From UBA11957 sp963603285 (GTDB taxonomy: Bacteria; Bacillota; Clostridia; Lachnospirales; Lachnospiraceae), in NCBI GenBank assembly GCA_963603285.1, contig CAVCMG010000029.1, forward strand, positions 1 through 36,990: 36,990 nucleotides of DNA. The letters run 5' to 3'. Below are positions 7,444 to 15,078 of this stretch, one piece after another. The notes beneath the pieces were generated by a model. The model did no database searches, was not told the DNA's origin, and saw only the letters and a program-made list of their open reading frames with translations. The number at the start of each line of letters is the position of its first letter. Position 1 is the stretch's first letter. The position numbers and the translations under genes were made by a program.

Positions 7444-9459
7444 TCACGCTTCCGTTGCCGTGGCCGTAATGACTGTCTCAAACAGTACGCCGAAATCATC
7501 CTGACTGCTCTTGATCCGCTGCAGAGCCACATCGATCATTGGCTCCGTTTTCATGCCCTGCCGCATAGCTTTTTCTCTGGCCGCACGCTCTGCCACCTCA
7601 CAGCCAAAGGCTTCCGCTTCGTTAAAGTCATCGATCATATGCAGCTGTCCGTTTTCAAAGACAGAATATCCATAACAGTAGCCATCCTTGTACTCTGCCT
7701 TCACACGGACGATGCTGCAGGAAATGATACGGCTGGCTGCCGCTCCCAGCGCATTGGCCACACCGGCATGCTCCGGAATGATTGTCGTTGTACCCAGAAG
7801 CTCCCCTACCTTTGGTAAAAAGACATGGATCGGGGCACCAACGCCCACTAAAGGTACATGAATCTGGAATTTCAGGTCTGCTTCTCCCACTTTTGTTTCA
7901 TCTGCCGTGGATTTTACCGCCTGACGGTACAGCAGTTCGAGCATTTCTTCCTGTGCTTCTTCGGAAAACAGATGTTTCTGGTTACCGTATTCCTGCCGCA
8001 GCATGATGCGGACAAGATTTTTGTACATTTTCTTTATGACAAGCTCGTATACGGCATCGGGGATATCTTCCTTTTTCATGCGCAGGTTGGCACTCATGCA
8101 TTCCATAGTCAGCCGGGCCGCTGTATCGTCATAGCGGTCAAAATCTCCCTTGATCACCATAATATCTGTCGGTGTCAGGCCGCTCTTCATCAGCACACCG
8201 TCCTGTTCCAGACGCTCCAGACGCAGAAAATGCGGATCCTTGTCAAACAGATCGGCCAGCTCCATTGTGATCAGCGGGCCGTTCTTTAAGGCTTCGCAGA
8301 CGGCTTTTTCTTCCTGCGTATAGCCGTTTTTGCCGCTGATATCCTTCTGTAATACATAAAATTCATGGATCCAGCTGCCATGGAAACGTTTCTCATCTGC
8401 CAATGCTTTCAGCTTCGGGATCACACTGTCGTACTGGGAAGCCAGCGTGGAAATCGGAATCACACGGGTAGTATCCAGAAACAGTTCATGATCCTTAAAG
8501 CGCACCGCACTGTCGCCGCCAAGGCCAAAGGTATCCACATACAATCCCTTGACCATCGTTTTCCACTGGCCGATATGGATACCGGTATCTGCCATCACCG
8601 GTTCATCGTGGCGCACAATGGCTATATCGGAGGTCGTACCGCCCATGTCGATGATCACGGCATCACTTTTATTTGAAATCGTACTGCCGCCGACAACACT
8701 GGCGGCCGGACCACAAAGCAAGGTCTCCACCGGACATTCTCTCGCCATCTGCTCCGACATCAGACTGCCGTCGCTGCGTACGATAGAGATCGGTACATCC
8801 AGTCCTCTGCTCTTCATAACGTGCCGCACCGCTTCCATAAATTCAGAGATCAGCGGAATCAGCCGGGCATTTAACATCGTACCGGCACAGCATTTTAAAA
8901 TATCCACTTCATCCGAAATATCGTAGGCAATCGTCACTGGTATCGATAGCCTTTCTTCGAGGATTTTTCTCGCAGTCAGTTCAAAACGACCACCGTTGGC
9001 TCTCGGATGCTTCTGTACGATACCCACGGCATCACAGTCGGAGAAATATTCCGGCAGACGGCGTTTCAGATCTTCCCAGTCAGGATCGTAGGGCTTTGAA
9101 AAGATCTTCTCTACCTTGGCATCAATAATGATAAACTGATCCATATCCTGAAAGCCGTAGGAGGCATAGATTTCCTTCAAATGCTCCATGATCGACGGGT
9201 CAAAGCCGATCAGTAAAAGTTTGGCACGGCAGCCTTTATTCTCTACAGCGGCATTAGTGGCCAGCGTTGTGGACAGAGACAGGCTTCCGGCCTGCTGTAC
9301 CAGATCCTGCGGCAGTGTGTCCAGCGCATTGGCAATACCGATCTCCAGATTTTCCTTGGTCGTCAGCGCCTTGCCCGCACCGAGGATCTTCTTTGTCGCT
9401 GTATCAATGATCACGGCGTCCGTACATGTACCGCCGGTATCGATTCCTATTGTCAGCAT
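7444..9459 (-). CDS. hydantoinase/oxoprolinase family protein (HyuA-like ATPase)
   Basis: A cytosolic protein of about 671 residues with the ASKHA-type fold of the hydantoinase A / 5-oxoprolinase family. The N-terminal domain begins with IGIDTGGTCTDAVIID, a phosphate-binding loop. Hydantoinase_A motifs follow: RSDGSLMS, CGPAASVVGG, IIDMGGTTSDIAIV and GLGGDSAVRF in the first half, and IPEHAGVANALGAA in the C-terminal part. An in-frame ATG exists at 9561, but the homologous region and an AGAGGAAA site point to the ATG at 9459. Relatives normally need a HyuB-type partner for ring opening of hydantoins or oxoproline, and none is nearby, so the substrate is unknown. It is not clearly part of the car operon. 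Confidence 0.85.
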   Translation of the reverse strand: MLTIGIDTGGTCTDAVIIDTATKKILGAGKALTTKENLEIGIANALDTLPQDLVQQAGSLSLSTTLATNAAVENKGCRAKLLLIGFDPSIMEHLKEIYASYGFQDMDQFIIIDAKVEKIFSKPYDPDWEDLKRRLPEYFSDCDAVGIVQKHPRANGGRFELTARKILEERLSIPVTIAYDISDEVDILKCCAGTMLNARLIPLISEFMEAVRHVMKSRGLDVPISIVRSDGSLMSEQMARECPVETLLCGPAASVVGGSTISNKSDAVIIDMGGTTSDIAIVRHDEPVMADTGIHIGQWKTMVKGLYVDTFGLGGDSAVRFKDHELFLDTTRVIPISTLASQYDSVIPKLKALADEKRFHGSWIHEFYVLQKDISGKNGYTQEEKAVCEALKNGPLITMELADLFDKDPHFLRLERLEQDGVLMKSGLTPTDIMVIKGDFDRYDDTAARLTMECMSANLRMKKEDIPDAVYELVIKKMYKNLVRIMLRQEYGNQKHLFSEEAQEEMLELLYRQAVKSTADETKVGEADLKFQIHVPLVGVGAPIHVFLPKVGELLGTTTIIPEHAGVANALGAAASRIISCSIVRVKAEYKDGYCYGYSVFENGQLHMIDDFNEAEAFGCEVAERAAREKAMRQGMKTEPMIDVALQRIKSSQDDFGVLFETVITATATEA

Positions 9460-9601
9460 GGTATGTTTCCTCTTTTCTTCTGTGTTAAAATGCACAGATT
9501 TATACAGTTTCTGCTGTATTTTATGATAGCAGATGGTCAGGGGAAAATCCAGATAAACCATGGCAAAAAATTAAGCACAGCAAAAGTTCTGCAGTTGCAG
9601 A

Positions 9602-9631
9602 TTGAATCCTGTCTTTTACCTGTGCTATACT
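9602..9631 (+). promoter_or_regulatory. promoter of the NusG-domain-II gene
   Basis: TTGAAT (9602-9607), an 18-base spacer and TATACT (9626-9631), ending 30 bases before the start codon at 9662. This fits a sigma-A type promoter. Confidence 0.6.
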
Positions 9632-9661
9632 GCTTTTATCAACAAACAGGAGCTTTTATGT

Positions 9662-10030
9662 ATGAAAAAAAGAGATATACTGTTACTCATCGTCCTGCTG
9701 CTGGCCGGTGGGCTTTTATGGTTTTTCCTGCGCCCGCAGACCTCAGACAGCCAGAGCACAGTGCGCATCACTGTCGATGGTTCCGTGTACGGCGAATATC
9801 CGCTGAATAAAAATGCGGAAATCAAGATCAATGATACGAATGTTTGCGTCATCGAAGACAACACCGTTTACATGAAAAGTGCGGACTGTCCGGATCAGAT
9901 CTGCGTAAAAACGAAAGCGATCAAAACCTCCGCCAGTTCGATCGTATGCCTGCCCAATAAAGTGGTCGTGGAAATCGTCGCACCGGATGGCGGGGAATCG
10001 TCGGATGTGCCGGATGTGGTGGTACATTAA
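9662..10030 (+). CDS. NusG domain II-containing membrane-anchored protein
   Basis: A protein of about 122 residues with an N-terminal membrane anchor (ILLLIVLLLAGGLLWFFL) and an outside domain of the NusG_II type (PF07009). Diagnostic segments are VRITVDGSVYGEYPL, a CPDQIC pair of cysteines followed by VKTKAI, and SSIVCLPNKVVVEI. Despite the name it is not the transcription factor; such proteins recur beside FMN-binding, ApbE and Gx-transporter genes in Clostridia, and the function is not settled. CAGGAG precedes the ATG at 9662; an upstream in-frame ATG at 9602 lies inside the promoter and is rejected. It converges on the flavin operon across a shared hairpin, and I infer it belongs to the same functional group. 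Confidence 0.85.
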   Translation: MKKRDILLLIVLLLAGGLLWFFLRPQTSDSQSTVRITVDGSVYGEYPLNKNAEIKINDTNVCVIEDNTVYMKSADCPDQICVKTKAIKTSASSIVCLPNKVVVEIVAPDGGESSDVPDVVVH

Positions 10031-10087
10031 ATAGAAAGTCGCATACTCCGGCAACCACATCGCATAAAAACTTATAATTTTCTCAGC

Positions 10088-10152
10088 AAAAAAGTACTGT
10101 ACATCCCATATGCCTGTATACATTACAGCCATATGAAATGCCAGTACTTTTT
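10088..10152. terminator. bidirectional terminator between convergent genes
   Basis: A long hairpin has outer arms AAAAAGTACTG (ending 10099) and CAGTACTTTTT (10142-10152). Nested inside are CATATG/CATATG and CTGT/ACAG arms. A-rich and T-rich flanks make it suitable for both the plus-strand NusG-II gene and the minus-strand NapH-like gene. Confidence 0.75.
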
Positions 10153-10165
10153 CATTTCTGTATCT

Positions 10166-11002
10166 TTATTTTCCTGCCTTAATATTCTTTCTCGGGCAGC
10201 CTGCCACACAGCGGCCACAGCGGATACATTCGCCTTCGCGGATCTCGGTTTCGCCGAGCTTCAGGCGAACCGGGCAGTTGTTCTGGCAGATGTTACATTT
10301 TGCCGGGCAGCTTTCTTTGTGCCGTTTCAGCGCTGCAAAGGGAAGCTCCGGAAGCAGAGAGAAAATCGCGCCCAGCGGGCACAAAAACTGGCAGAAAAAG
10401 CGTTCCTGCACAGCCATACCGACAATGATCACGCAAAGCAGGACGATCGCCGGAACATATGCGCCCAGTCGGAAATTCCGGGCTGTCAGCAGGGAAAATA
10501 CGGTCCACGGGCTGTACTGCGTCACGATGCTGCCATTCTGCATAAAGCACAATAACAGGATCACAGCCAGCACGACATATTTCAGCTTCTGCAGAATCAC
10601 AACGGCCTTTGCCGGGATCTGCGGGCGTTTCACGCCTGCCTTTTTGCAGATCGCGCCGACGATCTGGTATACCCAGTCACCGAGCGCACCAAAGGCACAG
10701 GCCCAGCCGCAGAAAATACGGCCAAACAGCACCGTTACAACCAGAAGGATCACCAGCCGGATACTGAAATTCGTCCACTGCAGGACATTTCCGCTGCCGA
10801 TGGCGGTAAAGGCTTCTTTCACACCGCTGAACGCCTGGGAAAAGAGTGCCGGAGCCAGTATAAAGAATACGATCTGCACGGCGATTCTGGCCCAGCGCAG
10901 CTTCTGTTGCAGACGCATGGGCTTCTTTGCCCCACGCAGCGCGTTTCCATTTGTCTTCTGTCCGGCACTGTCTGGCCGGATCTGTTCTGTTGTCTCTTTC
11001 AT
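10166..11002 (-). CDS. NapH-like 4Fe-4S membrane protein
   Basis: A protein of about 278 residues with four or five membrane spans and a C-terminal double [4Fe-4S] domain. Two Fer4_5-type motifs sit in the membrane part, GRIFCGWACAFGALGD and FFCQFLCPLGAIFSLL, as in NapH, NosR and the polyferredoxins that pass electrons across the membrane. The cytosolic-looking end has CPAKCNICQNNCP and CIRCGRCVAGCP, enough for two clusters. AAAGGAGG lies 4 bases before the ATG at 11002, whose A overlaps the stop of the preceding FMN-binding gene (TGATG). As the last gene of the operon it is the likely electron donor for the flavinylated proteins outside the cell. The direction of electron flow is inference. 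Confidence 0.88.
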   Translation of the reverse strand: MKETTEQIRPDSAGQKTNGNALRGAKKPMRLQQKLRWARIAVQIVFFILAPALFSQAFSGVKEAFTAIGSGNVLQWTNFSIRLVILLVVTVLFGRIFCGWACAFGALGDWVYQIVGAICKKAGVKRPQIPAKAVVILQKLKYVVLAVILLLCFMQNGSIVTQYSPWTVFSLLTARNFRLGAYVPAIVLLCVIIVGMAVQERFFCQFLCPLGAIFSLLPELPFAALKRHKESCPAKCNICQNNCPVRLKLGETEIREGECIRCGRCVAGCPRKNIKAGK

Positions 11003-11478
11003 CACGCCTCCTTTCCGGCCTGTGTGAGACAATCTCTCACGGCCTCCAGTATGCCATTGGATGAAAGGGTTGCACCGGATACGGTATCGACATCCGCCGA
11101 CTGTGCCTCAGTCACACTGTCCACCAGTGCGCTGGCGGCATCCAGATATTCCGGTGTCTCGTCTTCTGCGGATTTGATCGCACAGGATGCGATCTTTCCG
11201 TCCGCGATCACCACTTCCACCGTAATATCACCGCCAAAGCCTGTACCATGTCCGGTATATGTGCCGTCCGTCAGACCACCAGTCTCCTGCTCTGCCGTCT
11301 GAGCTGCTTCTGCCTGTGCCTGGGCGGCATAATACGCCTCCCAGGCGGCATCTGCTTCTTTTTTCTGTGTTTCATAGGCCTCTACGGTCACAGCCCTCTC
11401 CTGTGCAAAGCTCTGATAGCTGCACAGGATACAAAAGATCAGGACCAGATTCAATGCCTTGATTCCTCGAATATGCAT
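11002..11478 (-). CDS. secreted FMN-binding domain protein, one flavinylation site
   Basis: A protein of 158 residues: an N-terminal hydrophobic segment (LVLIFCILCSYQSFA) acting as signal peptide or anchor, an Ala/Glu-rich helical linker at about 35-65, then one FMN_bind domain (about 70-155). The motif SGATLSS at residues 134-140 (preceded by DTV) fits the [S/T]GA[S/T]x[S/T] pattern at which ApbE links FMN by a phosphoester bond. The start follows AGGAGG, and the preceding stop codon TAA is 11 bases upstream, so it is tightly coupled to the four-domain gene. The presumed role is to relay electrons between the NapH-like protein and the larger flavoprotein. Confidence 0.88.
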   Translation of the reverse strand: MHIRGIKALNLVLIFCILCSYQSFAQERAVTVEAYETQKKEADAAWEAYYAAQAQAEAAQTAEQETGGLTDGTYTGHGTGFGGDITVEVVIADGKIASCAIKSAEDETPEYLDAASALVDSVTEAQSADVDTVSGATLSSNGILEAVRDCLTQAGKEA

Positions 11479-11489
11479 CGTGCTCCTCC

Positions 11490-13241
11490 TTATTCTTTTG
11501 CTTCTTTAAGAGCGGCTTTGTAAAGTTCCTTGATGGCTTTTGATGAACAGGTGGCACCGGTTTTATTATCCACATCTGCACTCTGTTTTTCAAGAATTGC
11601 CTCAACAACAACCTTTTTTGCTTTGTTGGTATAGCTCTGATTATCTGTTGCATGGCTGAGCCAGAAATCGCTCATGGCTGTCACTTTTCCATCTTTAAAT
11701 GTCACATTACAGGATAACGTATAGGGATCAAAATCCTGATCTTCATCTGGCTCTACCGTTGTGGAAACTTTATATGTTCCATCTTTGATGCCGCTATCAT
11801 TTCCGTCATCCGGTTTTGATTCACCATTATCCGGCTTGTTCTCACTATTGTCCGGCACATCTGGTTTGTCCTCACCTTTGTCCGGCGTATCCGGCTTACT
11901 CTCACCATTGTCCGGTGTATCCGGCTTGGCCTCGCCATTATCCGGCTTTGTTTCGCTGTTATCCGGTTGCTTTTCATCCTGCGGATCTTTCTGTTCCTTA
12001 CCCGTTGCCTGCGTCAGTGCCGCCAGATACAGCTTACGGATCGTAATAGATGAACAGGTAGCTCCGCTGACAGCATTGATCTTGGCCGCTGACTGCGCAC
12101 TGATCAGCTGATCGACAACACCTGTCTGGGAACCTTTGCCACTGGCTGCTCTGTTATAATAGGTCTTATTACTGTCATCTGTTGAAGTAAAATTGCTCAT
12201 AGCTACCAGCTTCTGGTCTTTAAATGTCACATCACAGGAAATCGTATAGGCTGTAAAATCCTTATCAGCATCCGGTGTACACTCTGCTGAAACATGATAG
12301 GTTCCGTCCTTGATCACCGTTCCTTCTTCAGGCTTTTCCTGCGGGGTATCGCCGCCGATGGATACCCCCGGCTTTGTGACCTCCTGCTCCGTATCTTTGT
12401 CCTCTGTTTTTTTACCCTCTGCCTTTTTCAGGGCTTTAATTACAGCATTCTTTATACCGTTAGAGGAATACGTCGCCCCGGATACCGTATCTACATTCGG
12501 GCTCTGCTTCTTTATCATTTTGGCAATGATCTTTTTTGCCTTATTATAATAAGAAGCTGTTTCACCATCATGGGACGTTACACTGATTTCATCAATTTTT
12601 CCATCCTTGATCGTTACTTTAACCTTGATCGTACCACCATATCCTTCGGCACTTCCGGTATAGCTTCCATCTTTCCAGTCACCGCTGCCTTTATAACTGG
12701 ATTTTTCCACTTTTTTCTTTTTGCCGGATGCTTTTGCCGGGCTTGACTTCTTATTTGATCCCGTCAGCGCATCTTTCACAGCTTCCCGGATACCCCGGGA
12801 GGAATAGGTGGCTCCCGATACACTGTCCACCTCCCATGTCTGTGCCTTTACAATGGTATCTGTCAAAGCTCTCGCACGTTTAAAAAATGCTGCATCATCC
12901 TTGCTGCTGACAATTTCCACAGATACGATCTGATGATCCTTTACTGTTACTTTTACTTTAACATCACCGGAATACCCTGTGCCGGTACCTTCATATGTAC
13001 CATCCTCATAATCTCCGACTGCAGTTTCTGTTTCTTCTGTCTCAGAAACATTTTCTACCACTGTGCTGCTTTCTTCCACAGCCTCCGTCGTTTCTTCAGC
13101 TTCTAAAATATCTGCTGCCTCAACAGCCTGCGGAAACTGGATGGCTTCCATCAGCGGGCTGCTGCTTGAAAACCCTGTAATTGCTGTAACACCTACAAAT
13201 AACGCCGGCACCAGCAATAACAGATTTTTAGGTTGTTTCAC
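11490..13241 (-). CDS. secreted multi-flavinylated protein with four FMN-binding domains
   Basis: A protein of 583 residues with a signal or anchor segment at about 7-25 and an acidic linker to about 77. Four FMN_bind domains follow, at about 78-160, 188-272, 310-412 and 485-580. Each carries a flavinylation motif: SGATYSS at 142, SGATYSS at 254, SGATCSS at 392 and TGATCSS at 561. Domains 1-2 are similar to each other and joined by a Lys-rich linker; domains 3-4 form a second pair, separated by a DKPD/NGESKPD-type repeat (about 418-484). The start is a GTG overlapping the apbE stop (GTGA). No sortase motif is visible. Several flavins in one chain suggest a wire-like carrier through the wall; that is inference from family knowledge of multi-flavinylated proteins. 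Confidence 0.9.
   Translation of the reverse strand: MKQPKNLLLLVPALFVGVTAITGFSSSSPLMEAIQFPQAVEAADILEAEETTEAVEESSTVVENVSETEETETAVGDYEDGTYEGTGTGYSGDVKVKVTVKDHQIVSVEIVSSKDDAAFFKRARALTDTIVKAQTWEVDSVSGATYSSRGIREAVKDALTGSNKKSSPAKASGKKKKVEKSSYKGSGDWKDGSYTGSAEGYGGTIKVKVTIKDGKIDEISVTSHDGETASYYNKAKKIIAKMIKKQSPNVDTVSGATYSSNGIKNAVIKALKKAEGKKTEDKDTEQEVTKPGVSIGGDTPQEKPEEGTVIKDGTYHVSAECTPDADKDFTAYTISCDVTFKDQKLVAMSNFTSTDDSNKTYYNRAASGKGSQTGVVDQLISAQSAAKINAVSGATCSSITIRKLYLAALTQATGKEQKDPQDEKQPDNSETKPDNGEAKPDTPDNGESKPDTPDKGEDKPDVPDNSENKPDNGESKPDDGNDSGIKDGTYKVSTTVEPDEDQDFDPYTLSCNVTFKDGKVTAMSDFWLSHATDNQSYTNKAKKVVVEAILEKQSADVDNKTGATCSSKAIKELYKAALKEAKE
11809..11970 (-). repeat. imperfect repeats encoding a KPD-rich linker
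   Basis: Within the four-domain FMN protein, units encoding variants of 'DNGESKPDTP' repeat about six times (recurring TCCGGC/TTATCCGG on the plus strand). The linker is flexible, acidic and Pro-rich, and is a likely site of length variation between strains. Confidence 0.7.
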
Positions 13242-14401
13242 TGTTTTGCCTCTCTTTCAATTGTCTCATATGACCTTTCCGAAGAAAAGCTGTCCTCCAA
13301 TCCCTCAGAAATCGTTATATTTCCATTATCTTCTATCAATACCATATCAAATTCATCCGCATGGGCTCGCCAGTATGCGATGGCCTTCTCCTTACCCATG
13401 ACAAATAATGCGGTAGACAGCGCATCTGCCAGCGTACCGTCCGCACTGACTATCGTTACACTGGAAAGTCCGCTCTCTGCCGGATATCCTGTCGACGGGT
13501 CAAGGATGTGGTGATACCGCACGCCATCCTGCTCAAAATACCGCTCATAGGCTCCCGATGTGATCGCCGCCTGATCCTGCAGGGATAAAATACCGGCGTA
13601 GGCTTCTTCACTGTCTGAAAACGGATCTTCCACAGCCACGCGCCACTTTGATCCGTCCGGCTTTGTGCTGTATACCTGCACATTACCACCGAGCGAAACA
13701 AGTGCTGAAACCACATCATACTCTGCAAACAGATCCATCAGGCGGGATGACGTATAGCCCTTGGCAATCGCTCCCAGATCAATCTGCGTATGCTCCGGCA
13801 GTGTGATCGTCTTCGTATCGCTGTCGCACTGGATATCATCGATCTGCATCGTTCCCAGCAATGATGTAAGCTCTGTCTGCTCCGGTACGCGATACTCCCC
13901 TGTGGTAAAGCCCCAGGCTTCCATCAGCGGATAAATGGTGATATTTAAAGCACCGCCCGTACTCTTATACAATTCCAGGCTTCTCTCCACTAGAGAAAAA
14001 GTCTCATCAGAGACTGTTGCTGTTTTCTCCGTATTCAGCCGGGCGATATCGCTGTCTGCATTTCCCACACTGAACAACGTGTCCAGACGGTTGATCTCAT
14101 CCACTGCTGCCGAAACTGCCGTTTCCGCCTCTTCGCCATAGGCTGTAACACTCATCACCGTATCCATGGCAAAGATATCCCGGGATGCCTGCGGCAGATC
14201 CTCTGTGGACTGCTGTGCAGATGCTTCCCCGGAAGCCACACTTTCACTGATCATACTGCTGCCTGTGGCTGTCTGTACTCCTGTATCTTCTGACTCTGTC
14301 GTATTTCCTGCGGAACATCCGGTACAAAGACACAGAGACAGCAACAAAGCCGCTGCCTTCATCGTATTTTTCTTACCGGTTTTATGCTTCTGTCGTATCA
14401 T
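13238..14401 (-). CDS. apbE: FAD:protein FMN transferase (ApbE), lipoprotein
   Basis: A protein of about 387 residues that uses FAD to attach FMN covalently to Thr/Ser in SGATxS motifs of exported proteins. The N-terminus has a signal with lipobox (LSLCLCTGCSAG), placing it on the outer face of the membrane. ApbE hallmarks: MDTVMSVTAYG after the linker, DLGAIAKGYTSSRLMD (Mg/FAD site), SLGGNVQVYS, HHILDPSTGYPA and ADALSTALFVMG. The start at 14401 is set by GGAGAGG 9 bases upstream, which lies inside the end of the preceding gene; an earlier in-frame ATG at 14419 is less likely. The stop overlaps the GTG of the four-domain FMN protein, its obvious substrate. Confidence 0.93.
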   Translation of the reverse strand: MIRQKHKTGKKNTMKAAALLLSLCLCTGCSAGNTTESEDTGVQTATGSSMISESVASGEASAQQSTEDLPQASRDIFAMDTVMSVTAYGEEAETAVSAAVDEINRLDTLFSVGNADSDIARLNTEKTATVSDETFSLVERSLELYKSTGGALNITIYPLMEAWGFTTGEYRVPEQTELTSLLGTMQIDDIQCDSDTKTITLPEHTQIDLGAIAKGYTSSRLMDLFAEYDVVSALVSLGGNVQVYSTKPDGSKWRVAVEDPFSDSEEAYAGILSLQDQAAITSGAYERYFEQDGVRYHHILDPSTGYPAESGLSSVTIVSADGTLADALSTALFVMGKEKAIAYWRAHADEFDMVLIEDNGNITISEGLEDSFSSERSYETIEREAKQ

Positions 14402-14406
14402 GTACA

Positions 14407-14979
14407 CTATCCTCTCCATTTGTTTTCATCTTCCTGCTGTTCAGCCGTGCTCTCCTGTCTGTTACGGTCAGTAAAAAGCTTCTTTGGCAGTCTGGTCACA
14501 ACCTCTTTTCCGATCAGTCCCACGACCAGTCCCGCTGCGATACCGCTGATCCACAGAACCGGCAGATAATACAGGATACTTTTTGTTTCCAGCACTGCCA
14601 TGGCTACCAGAATCTGCCCCACATTATGCATCACGCCTCCGGCAATACTTACCGCCGTGATATGGAACCTGCCAAACCGTTTTAACAGGATCATCGTCAG
14701 TCCGCTTAAAATGCCTCCGGCCAGACTGTATATCAAGGAAAACATATTTCCAAATGTACATCCCACAAGGATGATACGCAGAATGTTCATCCAGATGGCA
14801 TCGGCTTCTCCCAGACAGTACAATGCAACCAGGACCACCAGATTCGTCAGTCCGAGCTTAATACCCGGTACGGCAAAAAAAGCCGGAATCTGTGCTTCGA
14901 CCCAGGACAGTATAAAGGCCGCTGCGATCATCAGCCCACGCAGGGCGATCGTTGCTGTAGTTGTCTTTTGTTTCGCCAT
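14407..14979 (-). CDS. Gx transporter family / PF07456 membrane protein
   Basis: A protein of 190 residues with about five membrane spans and the PF07456 pattern (named after heptaprenyl diphosphate synthase component I): IALRGLMIAAAFILSWVEAQIP, VPGIKLGLTNLVVLVALY, and GGVMHNVGQILVA. The Gx family resembles substrate-binding S components of ECF transporters. In clusters with apbE and FMN-binding genes it has been suggested to move a flavin or a prenyl/quinone precursor. Export of FAD for the outside ApbE reaction is my preferred inference here, and it is unproven. AAGGAG lies 8 bases before the ATG. The gene is the first of five tightly packed genes and 99 bases downstream of the surface-protein gene. 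Confidence 0.8.
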   Translation of the reverse strand: MAKQKTTTATIALRGLMIAAAFILSWVEAQIPAFFAVPGIKLGLTNLVVLVALYCLGEADAIWMNILRIILVGCTFGNMFSLIYSLAGGILSGLTMILLKRFGRFHITAVSIAGGVMHNVGQILVAMAVLETKSILYYLPVLWISGIAAGLVVGLIGKEVVTRLPKKLFTDRNRQESTAEQQEDENKWRG

Positions 14980-15000
14980 CTGTTATCTCCTTTTTCATAT

Positions 15001-15052
15001 AAGCGCAGACAAGAGGAGGACGGTATATTCGCCGTTCTCCCCTGTCAGGCTT
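15001..15052 (-). other. hairpin between the surface-protein gene and the Gx gene
   Basis: Nested arms AAGC/GCTT, GACA/TGTC and GAGGACGG/CCGTTCTC close on an 8-base loop. On the minus strand it ends just before the ribosome site of the Gx gene and has no T-run. It may be a partial terminator or an RNA-stability element that sets the ratio between surface-protein and downstream messages. Confidence 0.5.
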
Positions 15053-15078
15053 ACGAACATTTATGTTTCGTTATGGTA

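Noticed and set aside
14407..14979. Heptaprenyl diphosphate synthase subunit as the function of the PF07456 protein
   Set aside because: The family name comes from early annotation; the protein is all membrane spans, lacks prenyl synthase Asp-rich motifs, and sits among flavin genes.
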